Both the position numbers and the translations under genes were made by a program. Positions 11,069 through 19,431 of a stretch of 64,000 nt of DNA are shown piece after piece. This DNA is from Rhizobium sp. Root482. Lineage in GTDB: Bacteria > Pseudomonadota > Alphaproteobacteria > Rhizobiales > Rhizobiaceae. The DNA lies in NCBI RefSeq assembly GCF_001426565.1, contig NZ_LMFA01000021.1, positions 186,001 through 250,000 of the forward strand. The letters are read 5' to 3'. The notes below the pieces were generated by a model, which saw only the letters and a program-made list of their open reading frames with translations, was not told where the DNA came from and searched no databases. Every line of letters begins with the position of its first letter. Position 1 is the stretch's first letter.

Positions 11069-12052
11069 ATGATAGAGGATATCGTTGGCAACAACGGTAC
11101 GCGTTTCATCATTGCCGCCGGCGCCGTGGCGCTCGGGCTGCTCTGCCTCGTCGCCGTGCTCTGGTTCATCCGAAACCGTCCGTCCTCGCCCTTCATCCGC
11201 GGCGGCAAGAACCGCCAGCCGCGGCTCGCCGTCCTCGATGCTGCCGCGATCGATACCCGCAGACGGCTGGTTCTGGTGCGGCGCGACGATGTCGAGCATC
11301 TGATCATGATCGGCGGGCCGACCGACGTCGTCATCGAAAGCAGGATCGCCACCCAGGCGCGGCCCGTGCCGCAGGTAACGGCGTCCGCCCCCGAAGCAAC
11401 GACCGGACGTCCCGAGCGACGCGCCCAGCTGCCGGCTGAACCCGGCGCTGCGCCGGTTTCCGGAATGGGACAGGTTCTCTACGGCGAAGACACGGGTACA
11501 TCTGCGGTTGTCAGGCCGACGGCGTCGGTACGGGCAAGGCCGGAAACCCTTGCTGCCCCTTCCTCTGCCGCAGCGCCACGCCAACCGCTTCCCGAGCGGA
11601 AAGCGGTCGCTGAGATGCCCCCGCGTCCCCAGCCCGTTGCATCCCCCGGCGGAACGCCGGTGGCGACGGCCTCTGCCAAGTCGCCGGAAGACATATTGGA
11701 GGCGGCCAGGAGCCGCGTCCTTGCGGCAAACCAGACGACTGCGCACCCACGCCCTCTGCCGCAGACGCCAACGACCATTGCGCCCGGGCCTCAGGGTCCG
11801 CAGGACCAGCAAGATCCCGTCGCCACGGAATTCGAGCGTATTCTCGATGCCGAGATCAGCGGCGACCTTGGCAAGCTGACGGCGGAGGATGTGCGCGTCG
11901 ATGGCGACAGGCGAACGCCTGCTCCCTCTCCGGCAACGGCGGTCCGACAGGAGCCGCGGCTTAGCAACGCACCCGGTGGGCGGACCGAACCGACGCTCGA
12001 AGACGAGATGAACCGGATGCTCAACGAGATCGCGGTCGGTCGCAAGAATTAA
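11069..12052 (+). CDS. FliO-like (flagellar biosynthesis protein FliO family) membrane protein
   Basis: 327 aa; GGAAGGAGA precedes the ATG. There is one N-terminal membrane helix (about residues 13-34, AAGAVALGLLCLVAVLW), then a short beta domain with RRRLVLVRRDD and EHLIMIGG. That is the core pattern of FliO, the assembly factor for the flagellar export gate FliP. The remaining 200 residues are Pro/Ala/Thr-rich and probably disordered. No other flagellar gene is nearby, and it stands divergent to cckA, so a role in flagellum assembly is inferred from the domain only. Confidence 0.6.
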   Translation: MIEDIVGNNGTRFIIAAGAVALGLLCLVAVLWFIRNRPSSPFIRGGKNRQPRLAVLDAAAIDTRRRLVLVRRDDVEHLIMIGGPTDVVIESRIATQARPVPQVTASAPEATTGRPERRAQLPAEPGAAPVSGMGQVLYGEDTGTSAVVRPTASVRARPETLAAPSSAAAPRQPLPERKAVAEMPPRPQPVASPGGTPVATASAKSPEDILEAARSRVLAANQTTAHPRPLPQTPTTIAPGPQGPQDQQDPVATEFERILDAEISGDLGKLTAEDVRVDGDRRTPAPSPATAVRQEPRLSNAPGGRTEPTLEDEMNRMLNEIAVGRKN

Positions 12053-12061
12053 GCAGACAAA

Positions 12062-12093
12062 GAAAAACGGCGCGAGATCATCGCGCCGTTTTG
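12062..12093. terminator. Bidirectional terminator, FliO-like gene / dksA
   Basis: An 8-bp stem (12068-12075 with 12081-12088), 5-base loop, is flanked by AAAAA on the left and TTTT on the right. It works on paper in both directions between the convergent stops at 12052 and 12111. Confidence 0.85.
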
Positions 12094-12110
12094 ATGTGAT
12101 ACCGGTTTAA

Positions 12111-12530
12111 CTATTCGTCGCGGTAGACTTTTTCCCGACGCTCGTGACGCTCCTGCGCCTCGATCGAAAGGGTGGCGATCGGCCTCGCGTCGAGACGCTT
12201 CAATCCGATCGGTTCACCGGTTTCCTCGCAGTAACCGTAGGTCCCCTCGTCGAGCCGCTGCAGCGCGGCATCGATCTTGGAGATCAGCTTGCGCTGCCGG
12301 TCGCGGGCCCGAAGCTCGATGGCCCGGTCGGTTTCGGAAGAGGCCCTGTCTGCAAGATCCGGGTGGTTTGCACTTTCCTCTGCGAGGTGTCCGAGCGTTT
12401 CACGCGCCTCACGGAGGATATCGTTTTTCCAGGCGTTCAGTTTCGCCCTGAAATACGCACGCTGGTTGGTGTTCATGAATTCCTCGGTCTCGGACAGGAC
12501 GAAGGAACTAAGATCGATCTTCTCACTCAA
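12111..12530 (-). CDS. dksA: RNA polymerase-binding transcription factor DksA
   Basis: 139 aa. DksA enters the secondary channel of RNA polymerase and works with ppGpp to tune rRNA and amino-acid promoters. After the start come the coiled-coil segment (YFRAKLNAWKND and on), then GTYGYCEETGEPIG with only one Cys of the classical zinc finger, so this is a Cys-poor, zinc-independent form. I place the start at TTG 12530: AGGAGA lies 6 bases upstream and the protein then begins L/M-SEKIDLSS like other rhizobial DksA. The upstream ATG at 12578 falls inside the promoter spacer and cannot be used. Confidence 0.9.
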   Translation of the reverse strand: MSEKIDLSSFVLSETEEFMNTNQRAYFRAKLNAWKNDILREARETLGHLAEESANHPDLADRASSETDRAIELRARDRQRKLISKIDAALQRLDEGTYGYCEETGEPIGLKRLDARPIATLSIEAQERHERREKVYRDE

Positions 12531-12565
12531 CGCGATTCTCCTGAAGAACATCTCATGTGCGGCGG

Positions 12566-12594
12566 TGTATAGACCCATGCCGACGCCGTTTCAA
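12566..12594 (-). promoter_or_regulatory. dksA promoter
   Basis: Minus-strand -35 TTGAAA (12589-12594), 17-base spacer and -10 TATACA (12566-12571), followed by a leader of about 30 bases to the TTG start at 12530. The rest of 12595-12876 shows no gene. Confidence 0.65.
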
Positions 12595-12876
12595 GTCTCT
12601 GAAAAACAGCCCACTGTTTTTTAATCTCTGCTTACATTGAGCCTAACAGGTTCATATTTCACCAAAATTACAGTCTGCTAGATTTCCGTGTAATAGCCCG
12701 GACACGAGACTGGTCGTCAGTGCGGACAATTGACTGCGCCTCTCGCGCAGCAATGAATCCGAAGAAATGGATGGGGCGGCTTGATCTTTCGGTGGCGGCA
12801 TCGGACAAAGCCATATGCAGGACGCCTGCCGAAGGCGCTCTGCCATCTGTGCGAAAATCGTTTGGGACCCCGCCTC

Positions 12877-13404
12877 ATGTCCGTCGCCCCGATACCGGTT
12901 TTCCGGATTTATCTTCTCCGGCACGCGCGTGCCGCCTGGGCCCTTCCGGGGCAGTCCGATTTCGACCGGCCGCTGGACGATCTCGGTTTTGCCGACGCCG
13001 AAATCCTTGCCGACACGGCGGCCGATCGCGGCTATTCGCCGGGCCTTGTGCTGTGCTCGACGGCGTTGCGTTGCCGCCAGACGGCCGATGCTTTCCGCCG
13101 GGCGCTGCGCGAGGATCTGGAAATCCGCCATGTCGACGCGCTCTATGCCGGAGCCGTCAACGTCTATCGCGACCTGATCGCCGCCCAGGCGGATCGCGCC
13201 TCGCTGATGGTGGTCGGCCATAATCCGGTGATCGAGGAAATCCTGCAGGAATGCCTTGGCAACGAGGCCGCCGCATGCGCCATTCCGGCCGGTTATCCAC
13301 CGGGCGCCCTGGCTGTGGTGGATTTCGACGTGCCTCCCACAGGCGGACCATTGCCGATCGGCCGGCTTGCCGACTGGCTCGATCCTGGCGTCCATCTTGC
13401 GTGA
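12877..13404 (+). CDS. SixA-type histidine phosphatase family protein
   Basis: 175 aa from ATG 12877. The N-terminal LLRHARAAW gives the catalytic RHA of the histidine-phosphatase (phosphoglycerate-mutase-like) superfamily; the second catalytic His is in VVGHNP and the conserved Arg is in CSTALRCRQTA. Length and pattern fit SixA, which removes phosphate from Hpt domains, but the actual substrate cannot be read from sequence. It is followed 114 bases later by the YcjX-like gene on the same strand. Confidence 0.8.
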   Translation: MSVAPIPVFRIYLLRHARAAWALPGQSDFDRPLDDLGFADAEILADTAADRGYSPGLVLCSTALRCRQTADAFRRALREDLEIRHVDALYAGAVNVYRDLIAAQADRASLMVVGHNPVIEEILQECLGNEAAACAIPAGYPPGALAVVDFDVPPTGGPLPIGRLADWLDPGVHLA

Positions 13405-13518
13405 CGGGTGCGGCACTCTCTTTTTTCGGCCGCTCCGGCGACCTATATCGCCTATGATCGCGCCCGGCCTTCCGGCCGGAATTGTCTTCTGTTCGCAACG
13501 AAAGACCTGACGTCCATC

Positions 13519-14982
13519 ATGAACCGCTTCACCGACGACGCGCGCCTGGCACTCGGCACCCTGGCCGACCGGGCATCGGATTTCGTCAACCCGACGCTGA
13601 GGCTCGGCGTCACCGGGCTTTCGCGTGCCGGCAAGACGGTGTTCATCTCCTCCCTTGTCCATAACCTCCTGAACAACGGCCGGCTGCCGGTATTCGAGGC
13701 GGTCCGGTCAGGGCGTGTGTCGAAAATCCGGCTGGAACCGCAGCCCGACGACGCCGTGCCGCGCTTCCAATACGAGGATCACATTGCCGCACTGGTCCGC
13801 GATCGGCTCTGGCCGGATTCGACGCGAGCGATCTCCCAATTGCGCATCACGCTCGACTACGAGAGCGCCAGCGGCTGGAACCGGCTTTTCTCGCCCGGCA
13901 GGCTGTCGATCGATATCGTCGATTATCCCGGCGAATGGCTGCTCGACCTGCCGTTGCTTGCCCAGGATTTTCGCACCTTCAGCGAAAGAACTGCGGCGCG
14001 GGCAAATACCGGCATGCGCGCCGAACTCTCGGCGGAATGGCGGACGCTGGCGGCGTCGCTCGATCTCGCCGCGCCGGCAGAGGAGGCCGATGCGCGGCGG
14101 CTTGCCGAGACTTTTACCCGCTATCTGCGCGCCTGCAAATCCGACGAGCGCTCGCTCTCGACGCTGCCCCCCGGCCGTTTCCTGATGCCGGGCGACCTGG
14201 AGGGATCGCCGGCCCTCACCTTCTCTCCACTCACCAGCCTGCCCGAGGGTCGTGCGCCAAAAGGCTCGCTGTGGGCGATGATGGAGCGGCGCTACGAGGC
14301 CTACAAGTCCTATGTGGTCAAGCCGTTCTTTCGCGATCATTTCGCCAGGCTCGACCGGCAGATCGTGCTGATCGACGCGCTGCAGGCCATCAATCGCGGA
14401 CCGGAATCGCTCCTTGATCTGGAGGGGGCGCTGGCCGACGTGCTTGAAAGCTTTCGGCCCGGCACCAACGGTTTCCTGACCTCGTTCCTGACCAGGCGCA
14501 TCGACAAGGTGCTGATCGCCGCCGCCAAGGCGGATCACCTGCATCACGAAAGCCATGATCGGCTGGAGCGGATCGCGGCGCGGCTGGTCCAGCGCGCGGT
14601 CGAGCGCATCGGAATGAGCGGTACCGGCCTCGAGGTCATGGCGATCGCCTCGGTGCGCGCAACCCGGGAGGCGACCGTCAACCATGACGGCCAGGCTCTT
14701 CCGGTCATTGTCGGAACACCGATTTCCGGCGAGACGATCAATGGAGAAACCTTCGACGGAAACCGTAAAACAGCTATATTTACCGGTGACTTACCGGCCA
14801 ATCCTGATGTTCTTTTTAAAGACCTTGACGTCCGGCCGCAGGAAAGTCTGGTTGCCGATCTGAACTTCGTTCGCTTTCGACCGCCCCATATCGAGGAGAC
14901 CGGAGGCGGGCTGAAACTTTCGGTGCCGCATATTAGGCTCGACCGGGCGATGCAATTCCTGTTCGGAGACCGGCTGGCATGA
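13519..14982 (+). CDS. YcjX-family P-loop NTPase
   Basis: 487 aa from ATG 13519. It has a Walker A motif GLSRAGKTVF at residues about 36-45, a DIVDYPGEWLLDLPLL block typical of YcjX (DUF463), and LTSFLTRRIDKVLIAAAKADHLHH, a G4-like base-recognition region. Biochemical role is unsettled; in enterobacteria ycjX is a stress-induced gene paired with ycjF, as here. It shares an ATGA overlap with the next gene. Confidence 0.88.
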   Translation: MNRFTDDARLALGTLADRASDFVNPTLRLGVTGLSRAGKTVFISSLVHNLLNNGRLPVFEAVRSGRVSKIRLEPQPDDAVPRFQYEDHIAALVRDRLWPDSTRAISQLRITLDYESASGWNRLFSPGRLSIDIVDYPGEWLLDLPLLAQDFRTFSERTAARANTGMRAELSAEWRTLAASLDLAAPAEEADARRLAETFTRYLRACKSDERSLSTLPPGRFLMPGDLEGSPALTFSPLTSLPEGRAPKGSLWAMMERRYEAYKSYVVKPFFRDHFARLDRQIVLIDALQAINRGPESLLDLEGALADVLESFRPGTNGFLTSFLTRRIDKVLIAAAKADHLHHESHDRLERIAARLVQRAVERIGMSGTGLEVMAIASVRATREATVNHDGQALPVIVGTPISGETINGETFDGNRKTAIFTGDLPANPDVLFKDLDVRPQESLVADLNFVRFRPPHIEETGGGLKLSVPHIRLDRAMQFLFGDRLA

Positions 14983-16043
14983 GCGACATCCCGAAAATTC
15001 CCCAGCGAAAGCCGGCCGCCTTCACGGTTGAGAGCGAGCCGTCAGCTTCGAAAACAGTACGTCGCGCGCCATCAAGCTTCGACGACAGGATCGTCATGAC
15101 CGAAAACGCGGACGATCCTTTCGCCGCGACGACGAGCACCCTTCCCGACGTTCCGCTCGCAACACCGCGCCGGCGCCGGTTTTCCTTTGCCAAGCTCGCC
15201 TTCGGGGCGCTTGGCATCCTCCTGTCGCTCGCCGTCGGGCTTTGGGTCGACAGCCTCGTGCGCGATCTTTTCAGCCGTGCCGACTGGCTCGGCTATCTCG
15301 CCATTGCGGCAGCCGCCATCGGCATTCTCGCCTTTCTGGCCGTCATTGCCCGCGAGGCGGCGGGGCTGATGCGGCTGAATGCGGTGCAGGCGTTGAAGCA
15401 GGAGGTCGTGGATGCCGGCCTGTCGCCGGGGCCGAAGCCGGCGCGCCAGGTCATGGCGCATCTCACCCATCTGCTGGCGACGAAGCCTCAGACAGCGCGC
15501 GGGCGGCTACGGCTGAAGGAAACCGAAACGGACATCATCGACGGCCCGCACCTCATCGATCTCATCGAGCGCGAGCTTCTGACACCGCTCGACCGCGAGG
15601 CACGTTTCCTCATCCTCAACGCGTCCAAGCGCGTCTCAATCGTCACGGCGGTCAGCCCGCGCGCACTCGTCGATCTCGGTTACGTCATCTATGAATCGGC
15701 CCGGCTAATCCGCTCGATGGCCGATCTCTATGGCGGCCGGCCGGGCACGCTGGGTCTTTTCCGGCTGGTGCGCGATGTCATCGCCCATCTCGCCGTTACC
15801 GGCTCCATCGCCGTCGGCGACGGCCTTGTCCAGCAGGTGCTTGGCCATGGTCTCGCTTCGAAACTGTCGGCGCGGCTTGGCGAAGGCGTGATCAACGGCC
15901 TGATGACGGCCCGCATCGGCATCGCCGCCATGGATCTCTGCCGGCCGATGCCCTTCCAGGCACTGAAGCGCCCCGGCATTGGCGACTTCATCGGCGACCT
16001 GACGCCCGGAGCCTCCCGGCAGCGAACGCCGGACGAAAGCTAG
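14979..16043 (+). CDS. YcjF-family (TIGR01620, DUF697) membrane protein
   Basis: 354 aa. The start codon overlaps the stop of the YcjX gene, so they are translationally coupled. Two membrane helices lie near residues 68-84 (FGALGILLSLAVGLWVD) and 104-123 (AIAAAAIGILAFLAVIA); the C-terminal DUF697 domain contains SPRALVDLGYVIYES and later RIGIAAMDLCRP. Its stop overlaps the stop of the convergent oxidoreductase gene by 4 bases (CTAG serves both strands), so there is no terminator between them. Confidence 0.85.
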   Translation: MSDIPKIPQRKPAAFTVESEPSASKTVRRAPSSFDDRIVMTENADDPFAATTSTLPDVPLATPRRRRFSFAKLAFGALGILLSLAVGLWVDSLVRDLFSRADWLGYLAIAAAAIGILAFLAVIAREAAGLMRLNAVQALKQEVVDAGLSPGPKPARQVMAHLTHLLATKPQTARGRLRLKETETDIIDGPHLIDLIERELLTPLDREARFLILNASKRVSIVTAVSPRALVDLGYVIYESARLIRSMADLYGGRPGTLGLFRLVRDVIAHLAVTGSIAVGDGLVQQVLGHGLASKLSARLGEGVINGLMTARIGIAAMDLCRPMPFQALKRPGIGDFIGDLTPGASRQRTPDES

Positions 16044-16831
16044 ATCCCGGCATACCATTCATAGCCGAGATCTTCCCAGAAGCCGCCCTTGCCGCTGCCG
16101 AAGGGAGCAAGCGTCGATACGAGTTCGATGCCCTTGATATATTTCGCCATCTTGTAACCGAGTTGGCGTTCGATGCGGACCCTGAGCGGGGCGCCATTGG
16201 CCACCGGCAGCGCCTGATCGTTGCATCCATAGGCGAGGATCGTCTGCGGGTGGCGGGCGTCAATCAGGTCGATCGATTCGTAATAGGGCACCGCGCCGGA
16301 CAGGCCGAGATTCATTTTGTCGAAGCAATGGAAGACGACGAAACGCGCCTCCGGCTTGACCTTGACCTCGTCGAGAACCGCGGAAAGGGGCACGCCCGTC
16401 CATTTGGCAATGCAGCTCCAGCCCTCGACGCAATCGTGCCGGGTCACCTGCGCGCGCGCCGGCATGTTGCGCAGTTCGGCGAGGCTGAAACTCACGGGCT
16501 TTTCCACCAATCCGCCGATCGTCAGGCGGTAATCGGCAAAGGTCTTGTCCTTGAGCGCCAGATATTCAGGCTCGCTCGGATCGGTGGAACCGTTCGGCCG
16601 CTGGCCTTGCCGGATTTCGCTCTCCGAAAACTCCGGTGCAAGAGTGTCCGCACCGATCAGTATGCGGTGTGCCCGATAAGTGAGGCCATTGGCGGAGGCA
16701 AGGACGTCGCGCACCGGGCTCTGGTTCGACAGAAATCCATCAAGCGCGTCGCAGCCCGACAGGGGAACGGTGGAGGCGGCAACGCCGGCAAGCGTGAGGA
16801 AACGACGGCGATTGATGGCGAGCGGGCTCAT
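16040..16831 (-). CDS. Tat-exported molybdopterin-dependent oxidoreductase (sulfite-oxidase-like)
   Basis: 263 aa. The N-terminus NRRRFLTLAG is a twin-arginine signal followed by PLSGCDALDG, which could also be lipidated. The oxidoreductase domain shows RHDCVEGWSC, where the first Cys is the expected molybdenum ligand (as in YedY/MsrP), and YGCNDQALPVANGAPLR, a pterin-binding region of the sulfite-oxidase fold. It is translationally coupled (ATGA) behind the cytochrome b gene, which should pass electrons to or from it across the membrane. The tatABC genes are at 44404-46106. Substrate unknown: sulfite, oxidised methionine or another S/N-oxide. Confidence 0.85.
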   Translation of the reverse strand: MSPLAINRRRFLTLAGVAASTVPLSGCDALDGFLSNQSPVRDVLASANGLTYRAHRILIGADTLAPEFSESEIRQGQRPNGSTDPSEPEYLALKDKTFADYRLTIGGLVEKPVSFSLAELRNMPARAQVTRHDCVEGWSCIAKWTGVPLSAVLDEVKVKPEARFVVFHCFDKMNLGLSGAVPYYESIDLIDARHPQTILAYGCNDQALPVANGAPLRVRIERQLGYKMAKYIKGIELVSTLAPFGSGKGGFWEDLGYEWYAGI

Positions 16832-17691
16832 GCTCCGTGCTCCTCCTTCTTCTCGGGATCAGTCCGGTACCAACCAGTCAGGATCGAGCGCATTTCATTG
16901 AACGGGCCTGCCGCGACGATCATGACGACATGGACGATGAAAAAGACGACCAGCAGGGCCATGCAAATGAAGTGAATGCTGCGCGCCGTCTGCCGCCCGC
17001 CGAACAGGTCCAGAAACCAGGGCCAGGCAGCATTCATGCCGGGCGACATGGCCAGGCCCGTGAGGATGATCAGCGGAAAGATCAAAAGCAGCACCGCCGC
17101 ATAGGTGAGTTTCTGCAGGCCGTTGTAGCGGCTTTCACGATGAAAGCGGAACCGCAAGTGATCGCCGATGCTGCGTGGCAGGCTTTTGATATCGTCCAGC
17201 GAAGGCAGGATATCGCGCCTGATGTGCCCGCTTAAGAGGCTGCTGAAGAACCAGGTGAGGAAGGCGGCGGCGAAGAGCCAGGCGAAGAAGAAATGGATTA
17301 CCCGTCCGGTTGCCAGATCCTGGTAGGAGGGCAGCGTCGCCCAGGCGGGAAAGCCGCGATAGGATGGATTTTCCGCAGATCCGCTCATACCGAAAAGACC
17401 CGTGGTTTTGAACCGTTGGCCAAGGACCGTCGTATAGCCATCGACCGAACCATCCGCATTCCGCATCGGCCGCATGGACAACACGCTGTTGTCGAATTCG
17501 AAGCCGGATTGCTTGCCGATATAGAGGGTGGGATGAGCGTTGAATATCTGCAGTCCGCTCAGGAGCAGGAAGAACAGCGCGATCGCCCAGGTCCAATGCG
17601 TCAGACGCGTCGCCACCCGGTGCCGATAGATCACCTCGCCCCCGTCACGCGCCGAGGCATGCCGCGATTCGACCTCATCGACTATGCTCAT
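16828..17691 (-). CDS. Cytochrome b561-type membrane subunit
   Basis: 287 aa with four or five membrane helices: about 30-48 (WAIALFFLLLSGLQI), 130-152 (HFFFAWLFAAAFLTWFF), 190-212 (AAVLLLIFPLIILTGLAMS) and 238-262 (HFICMALLVVFFIVHVVMIV). Histidines at RLTHW, RVIHF, RSIHF and FIVHV are the likely haem ligands. It is the first gene of a two-gene unit with the molybdopterin protein and most likely its quinone-linked redox partner. Confidence 0.85.
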   Translation of the reverse strand: MSIVDEVESRHASARDGGEVIYRHRVATRLTHWTWAIALFFLLLSGLQIFNAHPTLYIGKQSGFEFDNSVLSMRPMRNADGSVDGYTTVLGQRFKTTGLFGMSGSAENPSYRGFPAWATLPSYQDLATGRVIHFFFAWLFAAAFLTWFFSSLLSGHIRRDILPSLDDIKSLPRSIGDHLRFRFHRESRYNGLQKLTYAAVLLLIFPLIILTGLAMSPGMNAAWPWFLDLFGGRQTARSIHFICMALLVVFFIVHVVMIVAAGPFNEMRSILTGWYRTDPEKKEEHGA

Positions 17692-17948
17692 CTGCCATCC
17701 TCCACTCCATCATTACGTACCAAGCCGCCGACCGGTTTCAAACGCATATCCTGTCACCGCCACGCACATCCTGGTGATATTGCCGTGAAAGCCGCCATCA
17801 GTGGTTTCCGTAACCCCAAACGCAGCCGGCGGCCTGAAACATTTCGTGAGTTGGACAAGCCTTTCGAAGTGGCACCTGAAACGCTCCATTAACCATTTAA
17901 GCGCAAATGTAGCTTCACATTCCGGACGCTGACCATCAAGGATCGTTT

Positions 17949-18500
17949 ATGTTTTCGCGCCCCTCTTTGATTGCTCGCGGCATTGCCGCAGCCACGCTTG
18001 CCACAGTTGCCGGCGCTGCTTCGCCGGCCCTTTCGGGCGCCGGCGACAAGGCGTTTTTCGAGCAGGTTTCCGGCCAGTGGAAAGGCCCGGGCGAAATCGT
18101 CGCCGGCAAATACAAGGGCACCAAATTCACCTGCGACCTGACCGGTGAAGCAGCCGACGGAACCGCCGGCATCAAGCTCGACGGCCATTGCCGCGTCGGT
18201 GTCTTCAAGCAGCCGATGTCGGCCGTCATTACCCAGGCGGGCAAAAGCTATACAGGCAGGTTCCTCGATGGCGCCGATGGCAAGGGCCTCGACATCGTCT
18301 CGGGCAATGTTGCCAAGGACAAGGTCGTCGTCGGGATCAACCGCAAGAAGCTGAATGGCGCGATGATCGCGCGCCTCCAGGATCCTTCGACCCTCAACAT
18401 CACCATTTCCGTCAAGGTCGAGGACACGATGGTGCCGGTGATCGGCGTCAGGCTCAGCCGTGAACTCGACAATATAGCCGTCGGATCGATCAAGAAGTAG
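17949..18500 (+). CDS. Exported protein of unknown function
   Basis: 183 aa. A signal peptide covers about residues 1-30 (positive start, then IAAATLATVAGAASPA). The rest is a small soluble domain with GQWKGPGEIV, FTCDLTG and DGHCRVGVF; the two Cys about 20 residues apart could form a disulfide. A Gly-rich alternating pattern suggests beta structure, as in lipocalin-like periplasmic proteins. No family is recognised. The 257 bases before it (17692-17948) hold no gene that I can see. Confidence 0.75.
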   Translation: MFSRPSLIARGIAAATLATVAGAASPALSGAGDKAFFEQVSGQWKGPGEIVAGKYKGTKFTCDLTGEAADGTAGIKLDGHCRVGVFKQPMSAVITQAGKSYTGRFLDGADGKGLDIVSGNVAKDKVVVGINRKKLNGAMIARLQDPSTLNITISVKVEDTMVPVIGVRLSRELDNIAVGSIKK

Positions 18501-18536
18501 CAGGCGTTCCCAGCCAGGCCCGGCGGTTGATTTCGT

Positions 18537-19061
18537 TCAGACGCCGGATGCAGCGCGGCGGCGCCACCAATCCGTGCCCGGATCAGCAATTTCTATACCC
18601 GTGACATCGGCGTCTCGCAGCCAGTCTGCGACGCTCCGGCCGGACACGATGAGGTCCGGCGCGAAATCGGCAAGCGGCTTCAAAACGAATCCACGCGAGA
18701 CCATGCGCGGATGTGGCAGTTCGAGCGTCTCGGTGCGCCGCTCCAGCCCGTCGACGGTCAGGATATCGATATCGATCGTGCGTGGCCCCCAGCGCTCCAG
18801 TCGCTCCCGCTTCATCCGCCGCTCGATCGACAGGCAGGCATCAAGCAGTTCTTCGGGGGAAAGCCCGGTGCGAACCTGCGCGCAGGCATTGAAGAACCAG
18901 GCCTGATCGATTTTGCCCCAGGGCGGAGTGCGATAAAGCCTTGAGACTTCCGTGACAGTGCAATCCGGCAATGTGTCGAGAAGGTTCAGGGCGCGCGCCA
19001 TGGCGGCGGCGGGATCGCCGATATTGCCGCCGAGGCCGAGCGTTGCCAGATGCGACCCCAT
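18537..19061 (-). CDS. folK: 2-amino-4-hydroxy-6-hydroxymethyldihydropteridine pyrophosphokinase
   Basis: 174 aa from ATG 19061. FolK transfers pyrophosphate from ATP to the pterin alcohol, the step before dihydropteroate synthase. Motifs: LGLGGNIGDP at the start, RTPPWG, and RWGPRTIDIDIL holding the Mg2+-binding Asp pair, then LPHPRM. It starts one base after the folB stop, so folP-folB-folK is one operon. Confidence 0.95.
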   Translation of the reverse strand: MGSHLATLGLGGNIGDPAAAMARALNLLDTLPDCTVTEVSRLYRTPPWGKIDQAWFFNACAQVRTGLSPEELLDACLSIERRMKRERLERWGPRTIDIDILTVDGLERRTETLELPHPRMVSRGFVLKPLADFAPDLIVSGRSVADWLRDADVTGIEIADPGTDWWRRRAASGV

Positions 19062-19062
19062 G

Positions 19063-19431
19063 TCAGGCAAAATGTTCCACGGTGACCTCGACATAATCGA
19101 GCACGCCGGGCACAGGCGCATTCGGCTTGCGGATCGAGATCTTTGCCCGGCGTATCTGCGGGAAGCGCGAACAGAGCGTGGTTGCAACCTCCAGCGCCAG
19201 CGCCTCGATCAGATAGCGCCGGCGGCCGGTGATGATCGCCTCGATCTCGGTGAAGGCGATGCCGTAATGCACGGTATCGTCGATCGAATCCTCGACAAGG
19301 GCGTTACCCTGTTCGACGTCGAGTTCGGCATCGACGAAAAAGCGCTGCCCCAGAAATTCCTCCTCGTCATGAACACCGTGGCGCGCGAAGAAGGCGCAGT
19401 TCTTGAGCGTGATCGTATAGGTCGCCGTCAT
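19063..19431 (-). CDS. folB: Dihydroneopterin aldolase
   Basis: 122 aa. It converts dihydroneopterin to hydroxymethyl-dihydropterin and glycolaldehyde. Motifs: FFARHGVHDEEE, GQRFFVDAEL, VHYGIAF and the catalytic Lys in KISIRKPNAP. The start overlaps the folP stop (ATGA); folK follows immediately. Confidence 0.95.
   Translation of the reverse strand: MTATYTITLKNCAFFARHGVHDEEEFLGQRFFVDAELDVEQGNALVEDSIDDTVHYGIAFTEIEAIITGRRRYLIEALALEVATTLCSRFPQIRRAKISIRKPNAPVPGVLDYVEVTVEHFA

Noticed and set aside
12652-13662. A 336-codon minus-strand frame
   Set aside because: Opposite to the histidine phosphatase and YcjX genes, whose catalytic motifs are on the plus strand.
17880-17900. TTAACCATTTAA near 17888 as a CtrA site
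   Set aside because: Start-to-start spacing of the TTAA halves is 8, not the 11 needed for TTAA-N7-TTAA.
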